This document shows positions 1 to 8,986 of a DNA stretch of 64,000 nucleotides, in pieces (positions within the stretch are counted from its first letter, which is position 1; the number at the start of each line of letters is the position of its first letter). The notes beneath the pieces are model-generated. The model was not told the DNA's origin. It searched no databases and saw only the letters and a list, made by a program, of their open reading frames with translations. The DNA comes from Flagellimonas sp. CMM7 (GTDB lineage: Bacteria; Bacteroidota; Bacteroidia; Flavobacteriales; Flavobacteriaceae), in the NCBI RefSeq assembly GCF_021390195.1, contig NZ_CP090003.1, positions 1 through 64,000 on the forward strand, read 5' to 3'. The translations under genes and the position numbers were made by a program.

Positions 1-342
1 CAACTCTTCAATCAAATCATTACCAAAATGATAAGGGTCTTCCTCTAAAGAATTCTTGACAAGTTGAAAATTATCTGAGTAAGGTGACAAGTTTTGATTT
101 TCATATTTTGGTTTTTCCTTAGGCGAAAAGTGTATCATCTCATTTTTATCTTTAGCAAACAAAAAACCAACCGTTGCCCAGGTAGCCTTAATCCCATATT
201 CTTCAAACATCTTAACCATATGCGGAGTTATCTCGTGTACTTTTTTAATAGAATCTCCATACCCTTTTATTGTTCTCTTATCTCTTACTCCCCAGAACAA
301 CTCTAAATCAAGTGAAATAACAAATTTTCCATTTTTCTGCAT
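1..342 (-). CDS. Polysaccharide deacetylase family protein, cut by window edge
   Basis: An open minus-strand frame runs from an ATG at 342 through position 1 without a stop, giving the first 114 residues. The N-terminus reads MQKNGKFVISLDLELFWG. The D-x-E of SLDLELFWG fits the first metal/catalytic motif of NodB-type polysaccharide deacetylases, and GIKATWATVGFLF fits the conserved 'KATFFxxG' strand. Such enzymes remove acetyl groups from N-acetyl sugars in glycans. The gene is divergent from the glycosyltransferase at 642, in keeping with an exopolysaccharide locus. The C-terminal two thirds lie outside the window, so the His-x3-His metal site cannot be checked. The frame is seen directly; the family rests on two motifs. 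Confidence 0.8.
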   Translation of the reverse strand, partial: MQKNGKFVISLDLELFWGVRDKRTIKGYGDSIKKVHEITPHMVKMFEEYGIKATWATVGFLFAKDKNEMIHFSPKEKPKYENQNLSPYSDNFQLVKNSLEEDPYHFGNDLIEEL

Positions 343-641
343 AGTACAACGCTATATTTAATTTGCAAAAAAACAACAATCATGAAATACTTGATCAAAT
401 ATTTGTCATTTATGCGTAATAAATAGATAAAGTGTAAAATACGGTTAACAACTCAGGTGTACAGTTTTCCAAAAGAAAACATGACAACCTCATTTAAACA
501 AAAGGATATGGTGAGAGCAAAACAACCACAAGATATTTTTCTAACATAATATCCAATGTATATAAACGTTTAAGACAAATTGACCATATCTTTGAAAATG
601 AGTAAAAGTATATACATTACATCGGTAATTCACTCGATTTC

Positions 642-1808
642 ATGAAACCAAAATTAATACGATTGACAACAGTGCCTGGATCATTGGGCGGTTTACTAAG
701 GGGGCAGCTTAAGTTTATGACCAATCATTTTGAAGTTATTGGGATTTCGTCTTCTGGAAATGATGTAAGGTCTCTAGCCGAAATAGGGGAACAAGAAAGT
801 GTTCGGGTCATCCCTGTTGAAATGACACGGAAAATTACCCTTTTGAAAGATTTGCTAGCGGTATGGAAGCTTTACAAAATTTTTAAAAATGAAAAACCAA
901 CAATAGTTCACACTCATACACCAAAAGCTGGAACTGTGGGAATGATAGCCGCTTATTTTGCAAAAGTTCCCTATAGACTGCATACTGTTGCAGGCTTGCC
1001 TCTCCTTGAAGTAACTGGAATGAAAAGAAATCTATTGAATACTGTGGAAAAGATAACCTATAGATTTGCTACGGAGATATATCCAAATTCCTTTGGTTTA
1101 AAGGAGGTTATCATACAACAAAAATATACTAAGGAAGATAAATTAAAAGTAATTGCCCAAGGAAGTTCAAACGGAATAGACACCGACCATTTCAATCCCA
1201 CGTTGTATGACGAAGTAAACAAAACTGAGCTAAGAAACAGGCTAAACATAAAACCCACTGACTATGTTTTCATATTCGTTGGTAGAATTGTATCTGATAA
1301 AGGAATCAATGAGTTAATCAACACTTTTAGGGAACTGGTCGTTAAATTCCCTAAAATCAAGTTATTACTGGTCGGGGCATATGAGAAGGATTTAGATCCA
1401 ATTCAAAAAGAGAATGAAAATTATATTGAACAATCTGAAAGTATTATTACAACTGGTTGGCAAAATGATGTAAGACCATTCTTTAGCATTTCTAATTCTT
1501 TAGTTTTTCCAAGTTACAGGGAAGGATTTCCAAACGTTGTAATGCAAGCATGCTCTATGGGAATTCCTAGTATTGTTACAAATATTAACGGTTGCAATGA
1601 ACTTATAAAACATGGAGAAAATGGGTTAATCATCCCGACAAAAGATAGTGAAAAACTCAAATTGGCAATGATAGAAATAATGAATAAAAATATAAGCCAG
1701 GTTTCTAATGAAATTAGGCAGTTTATGATTGATAATTACTCTAGGAAATTTATTCATAATGAGATACTAAAAAATTACACCTCATTACTAAAAAGAGATA
1801 AAGTATAG
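642..1808 (+). CDS. GT4-family glycosyltransferase (exopolysaccharide type)
   Basis: A 388-residue protein with two Rossmann-like halves. The N-terminal acceptor domain (about 1-185) has TTVPGSLGGLLRGQ and HTHTPKAGTVG. The C-terminal nucleotide-sugar domain (about 200-370) has FVGRIVSDKGI and the retaining-transferase motif REGFPNVVMQACSMG (E-x7-E type, second acid replaced by Q). Proteins like this add a sugar to a lipid-linked oligosaccharide at the inner membrane face during O-antigen, capsule or exopolysaccharide synthesis. The ATG at 642 overlaps the stop of a 15-codon upstream frame (598-645). A TAnnTTTG-like -7 box (TATCTTTG, 587-594) lies upstream with no clear -33 box. The sugar specificity cannot be told. 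Confidence 0.9.
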   Translation: MKPKLIRLTTVPGSLGGLLRGQLKFMTNHFEVIGISSSGNDVRSLAEIGEQESVRVIPVEMTRKITLLKDLLAVWKLYKIFKNEKPTIVHTHTPKAGTVGMIAAYFAKVPYRLHTVAGLPLLEVTGMKRNLLNTVEKITYRFATEIYPNSFGLKEVIIQQKYTKEDKLKVIAQGSSNGIDTDHFNPTLYDEVNKTELRNRLNIKPTDYVFIFVGRIVSDKGINELINTFRELVVKFPKIKLLLVGAYEKDLDPIQKENENYIEQSESIITTGWQNDVRPFFSISNSLVFPSYREGFPNVVMQACSMGIPSIVTNINGCNELIKHGENGLIIPTKDSEKLKLAMIEIMNKNISQVSNEIRQFMIDNYSRKFIHNEILKNYTSLLKRDKV

Positions 1809-1941
1809 GATAGGGGCATTAAAAGAATAAATTTTTTTTTAAAGGTTAAATTATTGCTAATAAGAATCAACACAAATGTATTCTTATACTAAAACCTGGT
1901 GTCGATAAACAAATTATTAGCAAGTCTTTTTCCATGAAAAT

Positions 1942-2316
1942 TTAGTCAGAATGCAACGAAACGTATAATATTTTACTTTTCACACTATCAATTTGGTATG
2001 TATAATTGCCAAATTCTTTATCGGGCAATTTCAAATATCTGCCATAATTGTAACCCTCAGCGATGCAATAAATCAGTGAATCATCTTTTAAAGGGTCGTA
2101 TTTAAGCAACTTGTAACTAGAACTATCCCCTGGTTTTAAATTATCAAAATTCATAGAAAATAATGATACACCCGTAAAATAGAATTCGCTATTATTTACC
2201 ACTCTTATTTTTGTACTTGTTTGTTCTGCATATACATCTTCACAATTACCGTTGTATAGAAATAAAAAGAAGATACCTACAATCATCTTTATAGTGCTCA
2301 TTTTAATAAAAATCAA
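1942..2316 (-). CDS. Hypothetical small exported protein
   Basis: A 124-residue frame whose N-terminus (about residues 1-30) has a hydrophobic stretch, KMIVGIFFLFLYNG, followed by polar residues, as in a signal peptide. A second ATG six codons in (MSTIKM) gives a more usual signal peptide and may be the true start. The rest is rich in Tyr, Asp and Ser and looks like a small beta-rich periplasmic or surface domain. I recognise no family. It stands alone between the glycosyltransferase and the TonB receptor, on the opposite strand to both. A weak AT-rich inverted repeat (1860-1867 with 1880-1887) lies between its stop and the glycosyltransferase stop. Confidence 0.55.
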   Translation of the reverse strand: MIFIKMSTIKMIVGIFFLFLYNGNCEDVYAEQTSTKIRVVNNSEFYFTGVSLFSMNFDNLKPGDSSSYKLLKYDPLKDDSLIYCIAEGYNYGRYLKLPDKEFGNYTYQIDSVKSKILYVSLHSD

Positions 2317-2477
2317 TCTCTAAACCATAGCTATTTTCAATAAGTCCAAGGTAATTTTAACTCTATTAAAATCAAAAAAAATCTATGAATTACTAACTAT
2401 TGTTAAAGTTAATAACATAAGCATGAAATGAGTTTAGAAAACCATAGTTTTAAACAAAAATAGACAAGATTAATCAA

Positions 2478-4715
2478 ATGAGATTGCCTCTATTTCTCCT
2501 TCTCTTATTTACAACATCTAATAATTGTTTTTCTCAGTTCCAAGTTAAAGGAAAAGTAATGGAATACAGGGATGGTAAGGAAAATATTGCACTACCAGAC
2601 GCTAATGTATATTGGTTTTCCAGTGCGGTCGGCACAACTACTGATTCTTCAGGAAATTTTACAATTCCTTACCGAGCAGACCTAAAAAAACTAATAATAA
2701 GTTCTGTTGGGTATAGATCAGATACAATTCTGGTAAATAGACCAGATTTAGGCAATATAATATTGTATCCCACTGTCGTTTTAGATGAAGTTATTGTTGA
2801 AAAGCAAGTCGCACCTTTACAAAAATCATTGTTCAAAGTGCAAAATGTGGTATCCGTCGATAGCAGAGAAATGCTGAAAGCTGCATGTTGCAACCTATCA
2901 GAAAGTTTTGAGACCAACCCTGCTGTAGATGTGAATATTTCCGATGCTGTTTTAGGGGCCAAGCAGATACAAATGCTAGGTCTTAATAGTCCTTATTTGT
3001 TGTTTACTCAAGAGAATATGCCAGCAATCAGAGGTGCCTCGCAAATATTTGGCCTTTCTTTTATACCAGGTTCGTGGATTGAGGGTATACAAATTACCAA
3101 AGGAGCTGGGGGCGTTCTTAATGGTTTTGAGAGCATCTCAGGGCACATAAACAGTGAGTTGGTCAAACCAATTATAGATAAACGATTCTTTCTAAACCTA
3201 TATGCCAACAATTTTGAACGCTACGAATTCAATTCACGCCTAAATCATAACCTGACAGATAATATAGGGACAGGACTGTACATACATGCCAACTTAAGAA
3301 ATGGAAACATTGAAAACAATGGCGATTCTTTTCTGGATACACCTTTAGCCAAGCAAATCAATTTTATGAATAGATGGCAGTACCTCAATCCTGAAAATGG
3401 ATGGGTCAGCTATGCCACAATACAATATTTAAATGATAGCAAAGAAATTGGTCAATTAGATTTTAATATTGATACAGACAAGCTTACCAATAATAATTGG
3501 GGTAGTGAGGTAAAAACATCTCGACTAGACCTTTCTTCAAAATTAGGTTATGTATTTCCTGAATCACCGTATCAAAGTTTTGGTTTTCAAACCGCATATA
3601 GCAATCATTCCCAAGATGCTTTTTATGGATTAAACATCTACAACATTAACCATAGTTCGTTTTACTCCAACTTCATATTCAACAGCATCATTGGCAGTAC
3701 ACAGCACAAATTTAAAACGGGTATAAGCCTTACCCATGACAGTTTTGACGAAACTGTTAATTCCTCCAACTACTATAGAGATGATAATTCAATAGGCGCA
3801 TTTTTTGAATATACGTACGATAATTTGGAAGGTTTAAGTTTTGTGGCCGGATTAAGAGCGGATACGCATAACAACCTTGGTGATTTTTTTACCCCAAGAT
3901 TTCATTTAAGGTATTCATTATGGGATAAAGCTAGCCTGCGAGCATCATTTGGAAGAGGAAAACGTGGTGCAAATATTTTTGCCGAAAATCAACAACTATT
4001 TGCATCTTCAAGACAAATAATCATTAATCCCAACGGTGGCAACTATTATGGATTGAAGCCTGAAAAAGCATGGAACTATGGAATCAGTTTTATGCAAAAA
4101 CTATACATTTTGAATAGAGTTCTTGACTTCTCCATAGATTTTTACAGAACCGATTTTGTAGATCAAGTAGTGGTTGATTGGGAAAACCCAAGGGAGATAT
4201 CTTTTTACAATCTTGAAGGCGATAGTTACTCCAATAGTCTACAAATAGATGTAAACTATGAAATGCTTCAGGATTTTCACATTAGGGCAACCTACAAACA
4301 TTTTGATGTGGTTACTGATTATAACAGTGGAGTTTTGGAAAAACCATTACAACCATTATCACGTTTCTTTGTAAATCTTAACTACGAGACATTACAAAGA
4401 GGGGGGCAACAATGGCGTTTCGATTTTACTTCTAATTGGCTCGGCAAACAGCGTCTTCCCAACACCGAAAGTAATCCAGTGGAATTTCAACTTCCACCCT
4501 ACTCTCCTTCGTATATGTTGATCAATGCACAGGTCACCAAGGTGTTCTCAAATAAATTTGAATTTTACGTAGGTGGCGAGAATATCAATAACTTTACTCA
4601 AAATATGCCCATTTTATCAGGAAACAATCCTTTTGGCCCATATTTTGACAGTACCATATTATATGCTCCTGTTTTGAAAGGAACTTATTATGTAGGATTC
4701 AGATATAAAATTTAA
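2478..4715 (+). CDS. TonB-dependent receptor, putative metal/copper uptake
   Basis: A 745-residue outer-membrane protein: signal peptide (1-20), carboxypeptidase-like regulatory domain (about 22-100), plug (about 115-240, with GLNSPYLLFTQENMPA and ITKGAGGVLNGFESISG), then a beta-barrel ending in the aromatic-rich KGTYYVGFRYKI. The plug has a double cysteine (C137, C138 in KAACCNLSESF). This CCNLSESF type of receptor is, to my knowledge, often found with heavy-metal-associated proteins in Bacteroidota. The next gene starts 3 bases after the stop and is such a protein. I infer TonB-driven import of a metal, possibly copper, with the cysteines as ligands; the substrate is not shown by the sequence. 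ATG at 2478 leads directly into the signal peptide. Confidence 0.88.
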   Translation: MRLPLFLLLLFTTSNNCFSQFQVKGKVMEYRDGKENIALPDANVYWFSSAVGTTTDSSGNFTIPYRADLKKLIISSVGYRSDTILVNRPDLGNIILYPTVVLDEVIVEKQVAPLQKSLFKVQNVVSVDSREMLKAACCNLSESFETNPAVDVNISDAVLGAKQIQMLGLNSPYLLFTQENMPAIRGASQIFGLSFIPGSWIEGIQITKGAGGVLNGFESISGHINSELVKPIIDKRFFLNLYANNFERYEFNSRLNHNLTDNIGTGLYIHANLRNGNIENNGDSFLDTPLAKQINFMNRWQYLNPENGWVSYATIQYLNDSKEIGQLDFNIDTDKLTNNNWGSEVKTSRLDLSSKLGYVFPESPYQSFGFQTAYSNHSQDAFYGLNIYNINHSSFYSNFIFNSIIGSTQHKFKTGISLTHDSFDETVNSSNYYRDDNSIGAFFEYTYDNLEGLSFVAGLRADTHNNLGDFFTPRFHLRYSLWDKASLRASFGRGKRGANIFAENQQLFASSRQIIINPNGGNYYGLKPEKAWNYGISFMQKLYILNRVLDFSIDFYRTDFVDQVVVDWENPREISFYNLEGDSYSNSLQIDVNYEMLQDFHIRATYKHFDVVTDYNSGVLEKPLQPLSRFFVNLNYETLQRGGQQWRFDFTSNWLGKQRLPNTESNPVEFQLPPYSPSYMLINAQVTKVFSNKFEFYVGGENINNFTQNMPILSGNNPFGPYFDSTILYAPVLKGTYYVGFRYKI

Positions 4716-4718
4716 AAT

Positions 4719-5081
4719 ATGAGAAAATCAATCTTAGTCTTTTTTCTAATACTGGGAGCTAGCTTAAGTCATGCTCAGGATAAAAATAAAACTGTCACTT
4801 TTGAGGTGAAGGGCAACTGTGGTATGTGCAAAAGCCGTATTGAAAAAACTGCAATAAAAATTGCAGGTGTAAAATTTGCTTTATGGAATGTGGATACAAA
4901 AGAATTTAAGGCTATTATCGATGAGCGTAAATGCTCTATAGATATGGTTAAGAAAAAAATAGCAGGGATTGGTCATGATATTAAAGGGTATATAGCTCCA
5001 TTGGACGTATACAATAATTTACCAGCGTGTTGTCAATATCGAAATCCTGAAAGTATCCATATGAATCATGAAAAACATTAA
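4719..5081 (+). CDS. Secreted heavy-metal-associated (HMA) domain protein
   Basis: A 120-residue protein with a signal peptide cut near LSHAQ (residue 20), then one HMA (ferredoxin-like) domain with the metal site GNCGMCKS (C34, C37). The C-terminal tail adds metal-ligand residues: a CC pair at 104-105 and H114, H117 and H120 in an HxxHxxH pattern. HMA proteins carry Cu(I) or similar soft metals. It follows the TonB receptor by 3 bases, so both are surely co-transcribed, and a periplasmic metal-carrier role next to an outer-membrane receptor follows. The metal itself is an inference. Confidence 0.88.
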   Translation: MRKSILVFFLILGASLSHAQDKNKTVTFEVKGNCGMCKSRIEKTAIKIAGVKFALWNVDTKEFKAIIDERKCSIDMVKKKIAGIGHDIKGYIAPLDVYNNLPACCQYRNPESIHMNHEKH

Positions 5082-5101
5082 CGATAAGTAAAATATATTT
5101 A

Positions 5102-5139
5102 TCCAAACCCTATTGTTCTTTGGAACAATAGGGTTTGGA
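5102..5139. terminator. Bidirectional hairpin terminator
   Basis: A perfect 17-bp inverted repeat (left arm 5102-5118, right arm 5123-5139, 4-base loop) lies exactly between the convergent HMA gene (stop at 5081) and the tyrosinase gene (stop at 5142). T- and A-rich bases lie on both sides. The position and stem make it the shared terminator of both transcripts. Confidence 0.85.
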
Positions 5140-5141
5140 CT

Positions 5142-6521
5142 TTATAGTTTTATCACTCTCTTGACTACAAGGATTTCTCCATCTCCATCAATTACCCGAA
5201 TTACGTAAAATCCAGAAGATAGTCCATAAAGGTTTTTAATGACCAAAGTATCTGTGTTTTGGAATGCTTCTTCCCGTATTTTCATTCCCATCATGTTAAA
5301 AACCTCGATTGCACAATCCGTACGTTTGTTCAGATTGATTGTAATCTTTTCAGTGAATGGGTTAGGGTGTGCAGCTATAATTACCGGTTTATCGTTCAAT
5401 AAATCATCTGTTTCCTCCCATACAATAGGCTCAAAAAGTTTATCAGAATAAGGGTAAGGGTTGCTTTTCCTAACAGTTTTCACTGCCAATGATTGCTTAC
5501 TTGAAATAGCATTATCCGTATCTATAACAGCTTGAAAAGAAGAACCTGGAACAGCTTCAAAACCCGGAGTAAGGTTTATCTCGTTCACAGATTCAAATCT
5601 ACTGACGGTTCCAGCTGGAATCAGAAAATTGTTGCCTGCCTCAATATTAAATTGATAATAGAAAACTTCTTCTGGGTTATAAGTATTGCTAACTATATAA
5701 TTATCTAATTGCGCTAAACCATTTTCAGCATAAAACACACCATAAACTCTTGTGTCGGTAATATCATTAGGGTCCACAAGAGAATAAGTTTCCCCATCAA
5801 AAGTATAAGTGCCATCATATCTCAACATAGATGTTGTCATAAAAGTAGAATTCTGGTGTATTGTTTCCCATTCATGCCAGACTTTATCCACAAAGGAATG
5901 ATGAAAATAAAAGACTGGATCTCTTGGTGATAAAGGTGTAGGCATTGCTCCACCAGTCCAAACATGCCCCCCTCTATGTACGTCTTGCCTCTCCAAGATA
6001 TTTGAAAAAACAAAGAAATCATTAATAGTCATTAAATTAGTTACATCTGTTGGTGTTGGTAGCCTATTATCTGCGCCTAAATTCCTATTTAGGGCCCATG
6101 CAGTATCAAAGCTTCCCAAAAAATCCTCATCCCAGAGCGCATCTAATGGCGATTGATACACTGAAGAATCCCAAAACGCAAGACTGATTTCTGGGTTAAT
6201 ATCTTGCATCGCTTGTTCCAACTCAAAAATCATTCTTCTATGCCAAGCAAGAAAAATTTCCCTTTCAGGCTCATCAGGAAGGTTAAAATGTAAATCTAAG
6301 CGTGTTGGGTCAGCAGTATTGTCAAAATTGAAAAAATCCCCATGAAAAGTTGCTAAGTCATTCATTAAATCCGGTCCTTCCCTTAAAAGGTAAAGTGCAT
6401 CAACCAATTCAGATATCTCATAATCTGTCATTTCATCAAAGCCTTTCCTAATACTTTGAGCGTAACAACTAATGGTAAGACAAATAGAAACAAAAAATGT
6501 CAATAAGTAATTCTTGTTCAT
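5142..6521 (-). CDS. Tyrosinase-like type 3 copper protein, T9SS exported
   Basis: A 459-residue protein with a signal peptide (1-22) and a tyrosinase central domain (about 45-225). Copper A ligands are probably H60 (FHGDFF), H78 and H94 (FLAWHRR); copper B ligands H182 and H186 (HRGGH) and H207/H208 (YFHHSFVDKVW). The DPVFYFHH motif is typical. Such enzymes oxidise phenols with O2. The last ~75 residues, starting at AAHPNPF and ending GFYVIRVIDGD...KRVIKL, form a T9SS type A sorting domain, so the enzyme is probably placed on the surface or released. It converges on the receptor/HMA pair, a possible copper supply. Substrate unknown; an N-terminal insertion between H60 and H78 is unusual. Confidence 0.88.
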   Translation of the reverse strand: MNKNYLLTFFVSICLTISCYAQSIRKGFDEMTDYEISELVDALYLLREGPDLMNDLATFHGDFFNFDNTADPTRLDLHFNLPDEPEREIFLAWHRRMIFELEQAMQDINPEISLAFWDSSVYQSPLDALWDEDFLGSFDTAWALNRNLGADNRLPTPTDVTNLMTINDFFVFSNILERQDVHRGGHVWTGGAMPTPLSPRDPVFYFHHSFVDKVWHEWETIHQNSTFMTTSMLRYDGTYTFDGETYSLVDPNDITDTRVYGVFYAENGLAQLDNYIVSNTYNPEEVFYYQFNIEAGNNFLIPAGTVSRFESVNEINLTPGFEAVPGSSFQAVIDTDNAISSKQSLAVKTVRKSNPYPYSDKLFEPIVWEETDDLLNDKPVIIAAHPNPFTEKITINLNKRTDCAIEVFNMMGMKIREEAFQNTDTLVIKNLYGLSSGFYVIRVIDGDGEILVVKRVIKL

Positions 6522-6534
6522 TTATTAAGTTTTT

Positions 6535-8627
6535 CTACTTTTTTGGGTTAAGTTGTGTTTCAATTTTTTGAAGTCTTTCTTCGTAGCTTCTAAGTGCTTT
6601 CGTGTCCTTTTTTAAAAATTCAATTTCAGATTGTTGTAATAGAATGTACAAAGTTAATTCTTCAATTTTCTGTAATAGTTTCGCATTCATTACACCCAAA
6701 TCAATTCCATTAGCTTCAACATTTTTTGTGCTTGGTATATTGGGTAAGTGGCCGTTCTTGTCAATAAATTGTCTTACTTCCTCAAGCCCCATTAAATTAT
6801 ATTCTTTTAGAAAAACAAAATCAGGCCAATTGCCTTGAAGTTCAACTTTAACCCCTTCAGCAATAACATTTCCCGCAACAGCTAATCTATATCCTTGTGT
6901 GTTAGTCGTTCCAATTCCTACGTTTCTATCGGCAAACAAATCCCTTGCGGTCCAATCCACTGTATTCATGTTTGAATTAGCTGATGTGTAGTCAACAACT
7001 CCACCCCCAGCCTGCGTGTTAACGTTTTCCGTGTTGCTCACCATAGAAACATTGCCCGCGGCATCCCTGGCGAATACCGTGAAGGCATATCCAGTGGAAG
7101 CCGTCAGACCAGTAACGTTGAAGGTCGTCGCCCCTCCGGTAAGACCAAGACTGCCCCCGTCCTGAAAAACCTCATAGTCCGTGACCCCAACATTGTCGCC
7201 TGGGTTGCTCCAGCTCAAATCAGTGCTCGTAGTGCTCGTATTGCTGCTCGAAAGATCGGATACCGCATTGGGAGCTTCCGTGTCCCCCCCGGCCTGCGTG
7301 TTAACGTTTTCCGTGTTGCTCACCATAGAAACATTGCCCGCGGCATCCCTGGCGAATACCGTGAAGGCATATCCAGTGGAAGCCGTCAGACCAGTAACGT
7401 TGAAGGTCGTCGCCCCTCCGGTAAGACCAAGACTGCCCCCGTCCTGAAAAACCTCATAGTCCGTGACCCCAACATTGTCGCCTGGGTTGCTCCAGCTCAA
7501 ATCAGTGCTCGTAGTGCTCGTATTGCTGCTCGAAAGATCGGATACCGCATTGGGAGCTTCCGTGTCCCCCCCGGCCTGCGTGTTAACGTTTTCCGTGTTG
7601 CTCACCATAGAAACATTGCCCGCGGCATCCCTGGCGAATACCGTGAAGGCATATCCAGTGGAAGCCGTCAGACCAGTAACGTTGAAGGTCGTCGCCCCTC
7701 CGGTAAGACCAAGACTGCCCCCGTCCTGAAAAACCTCATAGTCCGTGACCCCAACATTGTCGCCTGGGTTGCTCCAGCTCAAATCAGTGCTCGTAGTGCT
7801 CGTATTGCTGCTCGAAAGATCGGATACCGCATTGGGAGCTTCCGTGTCCCCCCGGCCTGCGTGTTAACGTTTTCCGTGTTGCTCACCATAGAAACATTGC
7901 CCGCGGCATCCCTGGCGAATACCGTGAAGGCATATCCAGTGGAAGCCGTCAGACCAGTAACGTTGAAGGTCGTCGCCCCTCCGGTAAGACCAAGACTGCC
8001 CCCGTCCTGAAAAACCTCATAGTCCGTGACCCCAACATTGTCGCCTGGGTTGCTCCAGCTCAAATCAGTGCTCGTAGTGCTCGTATTGCTGCTCGAAAGA
8101 TCGGATACCGCATTGGGAGCTTCCGTGTCCCCCCCAGCTAGGATTATTGAAATATTATCAAGTAATACAGAGTTACCAACCTCAAATCTTGATCGATATG
8201 GGCTCACATATACCCTTATTGCAGGATTGTTAGAAGTGGCTGTAACATTAAACACATATTCAGTCCAACCATTTCCTGAAATAAGAGTAGTATTAAATCC
8301 ATTTAGACCTTGCCAATTAGCAAATGCCGGTTCGTTAGATTGATTTCCCTCCCTAGCCCAAATTGAAATAGTATAATCTTGGCCATTAACAGCATTAAAA
8401 GAATACTCAACCCAAGTACTTCCATCACCTGGAGATTCCGATCTTAAAGAAAATAATCCAGATTGAGCATCAGTGTTATCGGAAATCAACGAAATCTGTC
8501 CCGTCCAACCAGTTGTCGTATTGGATTCGTTTATGGGTGAAGCTGCATTAGAATCCACATATAAATTTTGAGCTTTCATCATGAAAGTTCCAAAAACAAA
8601 GAAAACTAAAAGTAATTTTTTTACCAT
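6535..8627 (-). pseudogene. FN3-repeat surface/fibre protein split by a one-base frameshift
   Basis: Two frames on the minus strand (8627-7779 and 7782-6535) are one gene interrupted in the third FN3 copy on the plus strand, the second in reading order. Order: signal peptide; a carbohydrate-binding-like beta-sandwich (about 20-165); four near-identical fibronectin type III repeats of 94 residues; then a C-terminal region with GIGTTNTQGYRLAVAG and a coiled coil, of the kind found at the end of Bacteroidota fibre-like proteins. Each repeat junction has a C7 tract (+ strand) encoding GGD, but the one at 7848-7853 has only six C, which shifts the frame. With seven, the product would be 697 residues. 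It could be a true mutation, phase variation or a sequencing error. The function is probably surface binding. It ends 13 bases before the tyrosinase start, so it may share that transcript. Confidence 0.75.
7011..8136 (-). repeat. Four tandem 282-bp FN3-encoding repeats
   Basis: Copies begin at 7011, 7293, 7575 and 7856 (plus-strand coordinates, at the cctgcgtg box), each 282 bp except the third, which is 281 because one C is lost at 7848-7853. The copies look almost identical base for base, including third codon positions, so the array is recent or kept uniform by gene conversion. The repeats are visibly richer in G and C than the flanking parts of the same gene. Confidence 0.95.
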
Positions 8628-8986
8628 GGAGAAGTTGAATTATAAGTTGATAAATGAGGGAGTATACCAAAGGTATATTACATGTATAATAATCAAACAT
8701 TTTGGGGTAAAATATCGATAAACAGCAAAAAAATACTTTGATTGAATAATTCAGCACCTATACCAATAAAAGTAAGTTAGGTTTCAACTCATATAATTTT
8801 CAATATATTTTACAGTTTATAGTTAAATATATACGTATGTTTGAGTTTAAGATAAACAGAACTCAATAAATATTCCCCTTCAAAATGAGGATAAAAGAGT
8901 TAAACAAAATTTACGCTAAAAGTGCTTTATTCATTTATCATTATGAATGTAAGTACTTCAAATATATCGCCATATAAATTGATTAG
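8628..8986. other. Intergenic region, divergent promoters only
   Basis: This 359-base AT-rich gap between the FN3 gene (minus) and the ATP-grasp gene (plus) holds no convincing frame. It contains a good minus-strand promoter (8668-8697). A lone TATGTTTG (8836-8843) on the plus strand lacks a -33 box and lies far from the ATP-grasp start. No RNA gene or repeat was seen. Confidence 0.6.
8668..8697 (-). promoter_or_regulatory. Bacteroidota-type promoter of the FN3 gene
   Basis: On the minus strand, a TTTG (8697-8694) is followed after 18 bases by TACCTTTG (8675-8668). This fits the Bacteroidota -33 TTTG / -7 TAnnTTTG pattern. The start codon at 8627 would follow after an untranslated leader of about 35 bases. 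Confidence 0.55.

Noticed and set aside
587..594. Several single TAnnTTTG boxes (587, 21858, 32578, 27974 minus, 55023 minus)
   Set aside because: None has a -33 box at the right spacing, and the 8-base pattern is common in AT-rich DNA, so they are noted under the genes but not called as promoters.
1860..1887. AT-rich inverted repeat between the glycosyltransferase and the hypothetical gene
   Set aside because: An 8-bp stem made mostly of A and T is expected by chance in such AT-rich DNA; not called as a terminator.
7181..7729. Two identical 88-residue plus-strand frames
   Set aside because: They are the opposite strand of the FN3 repeats; their identity only reflects the repeat.
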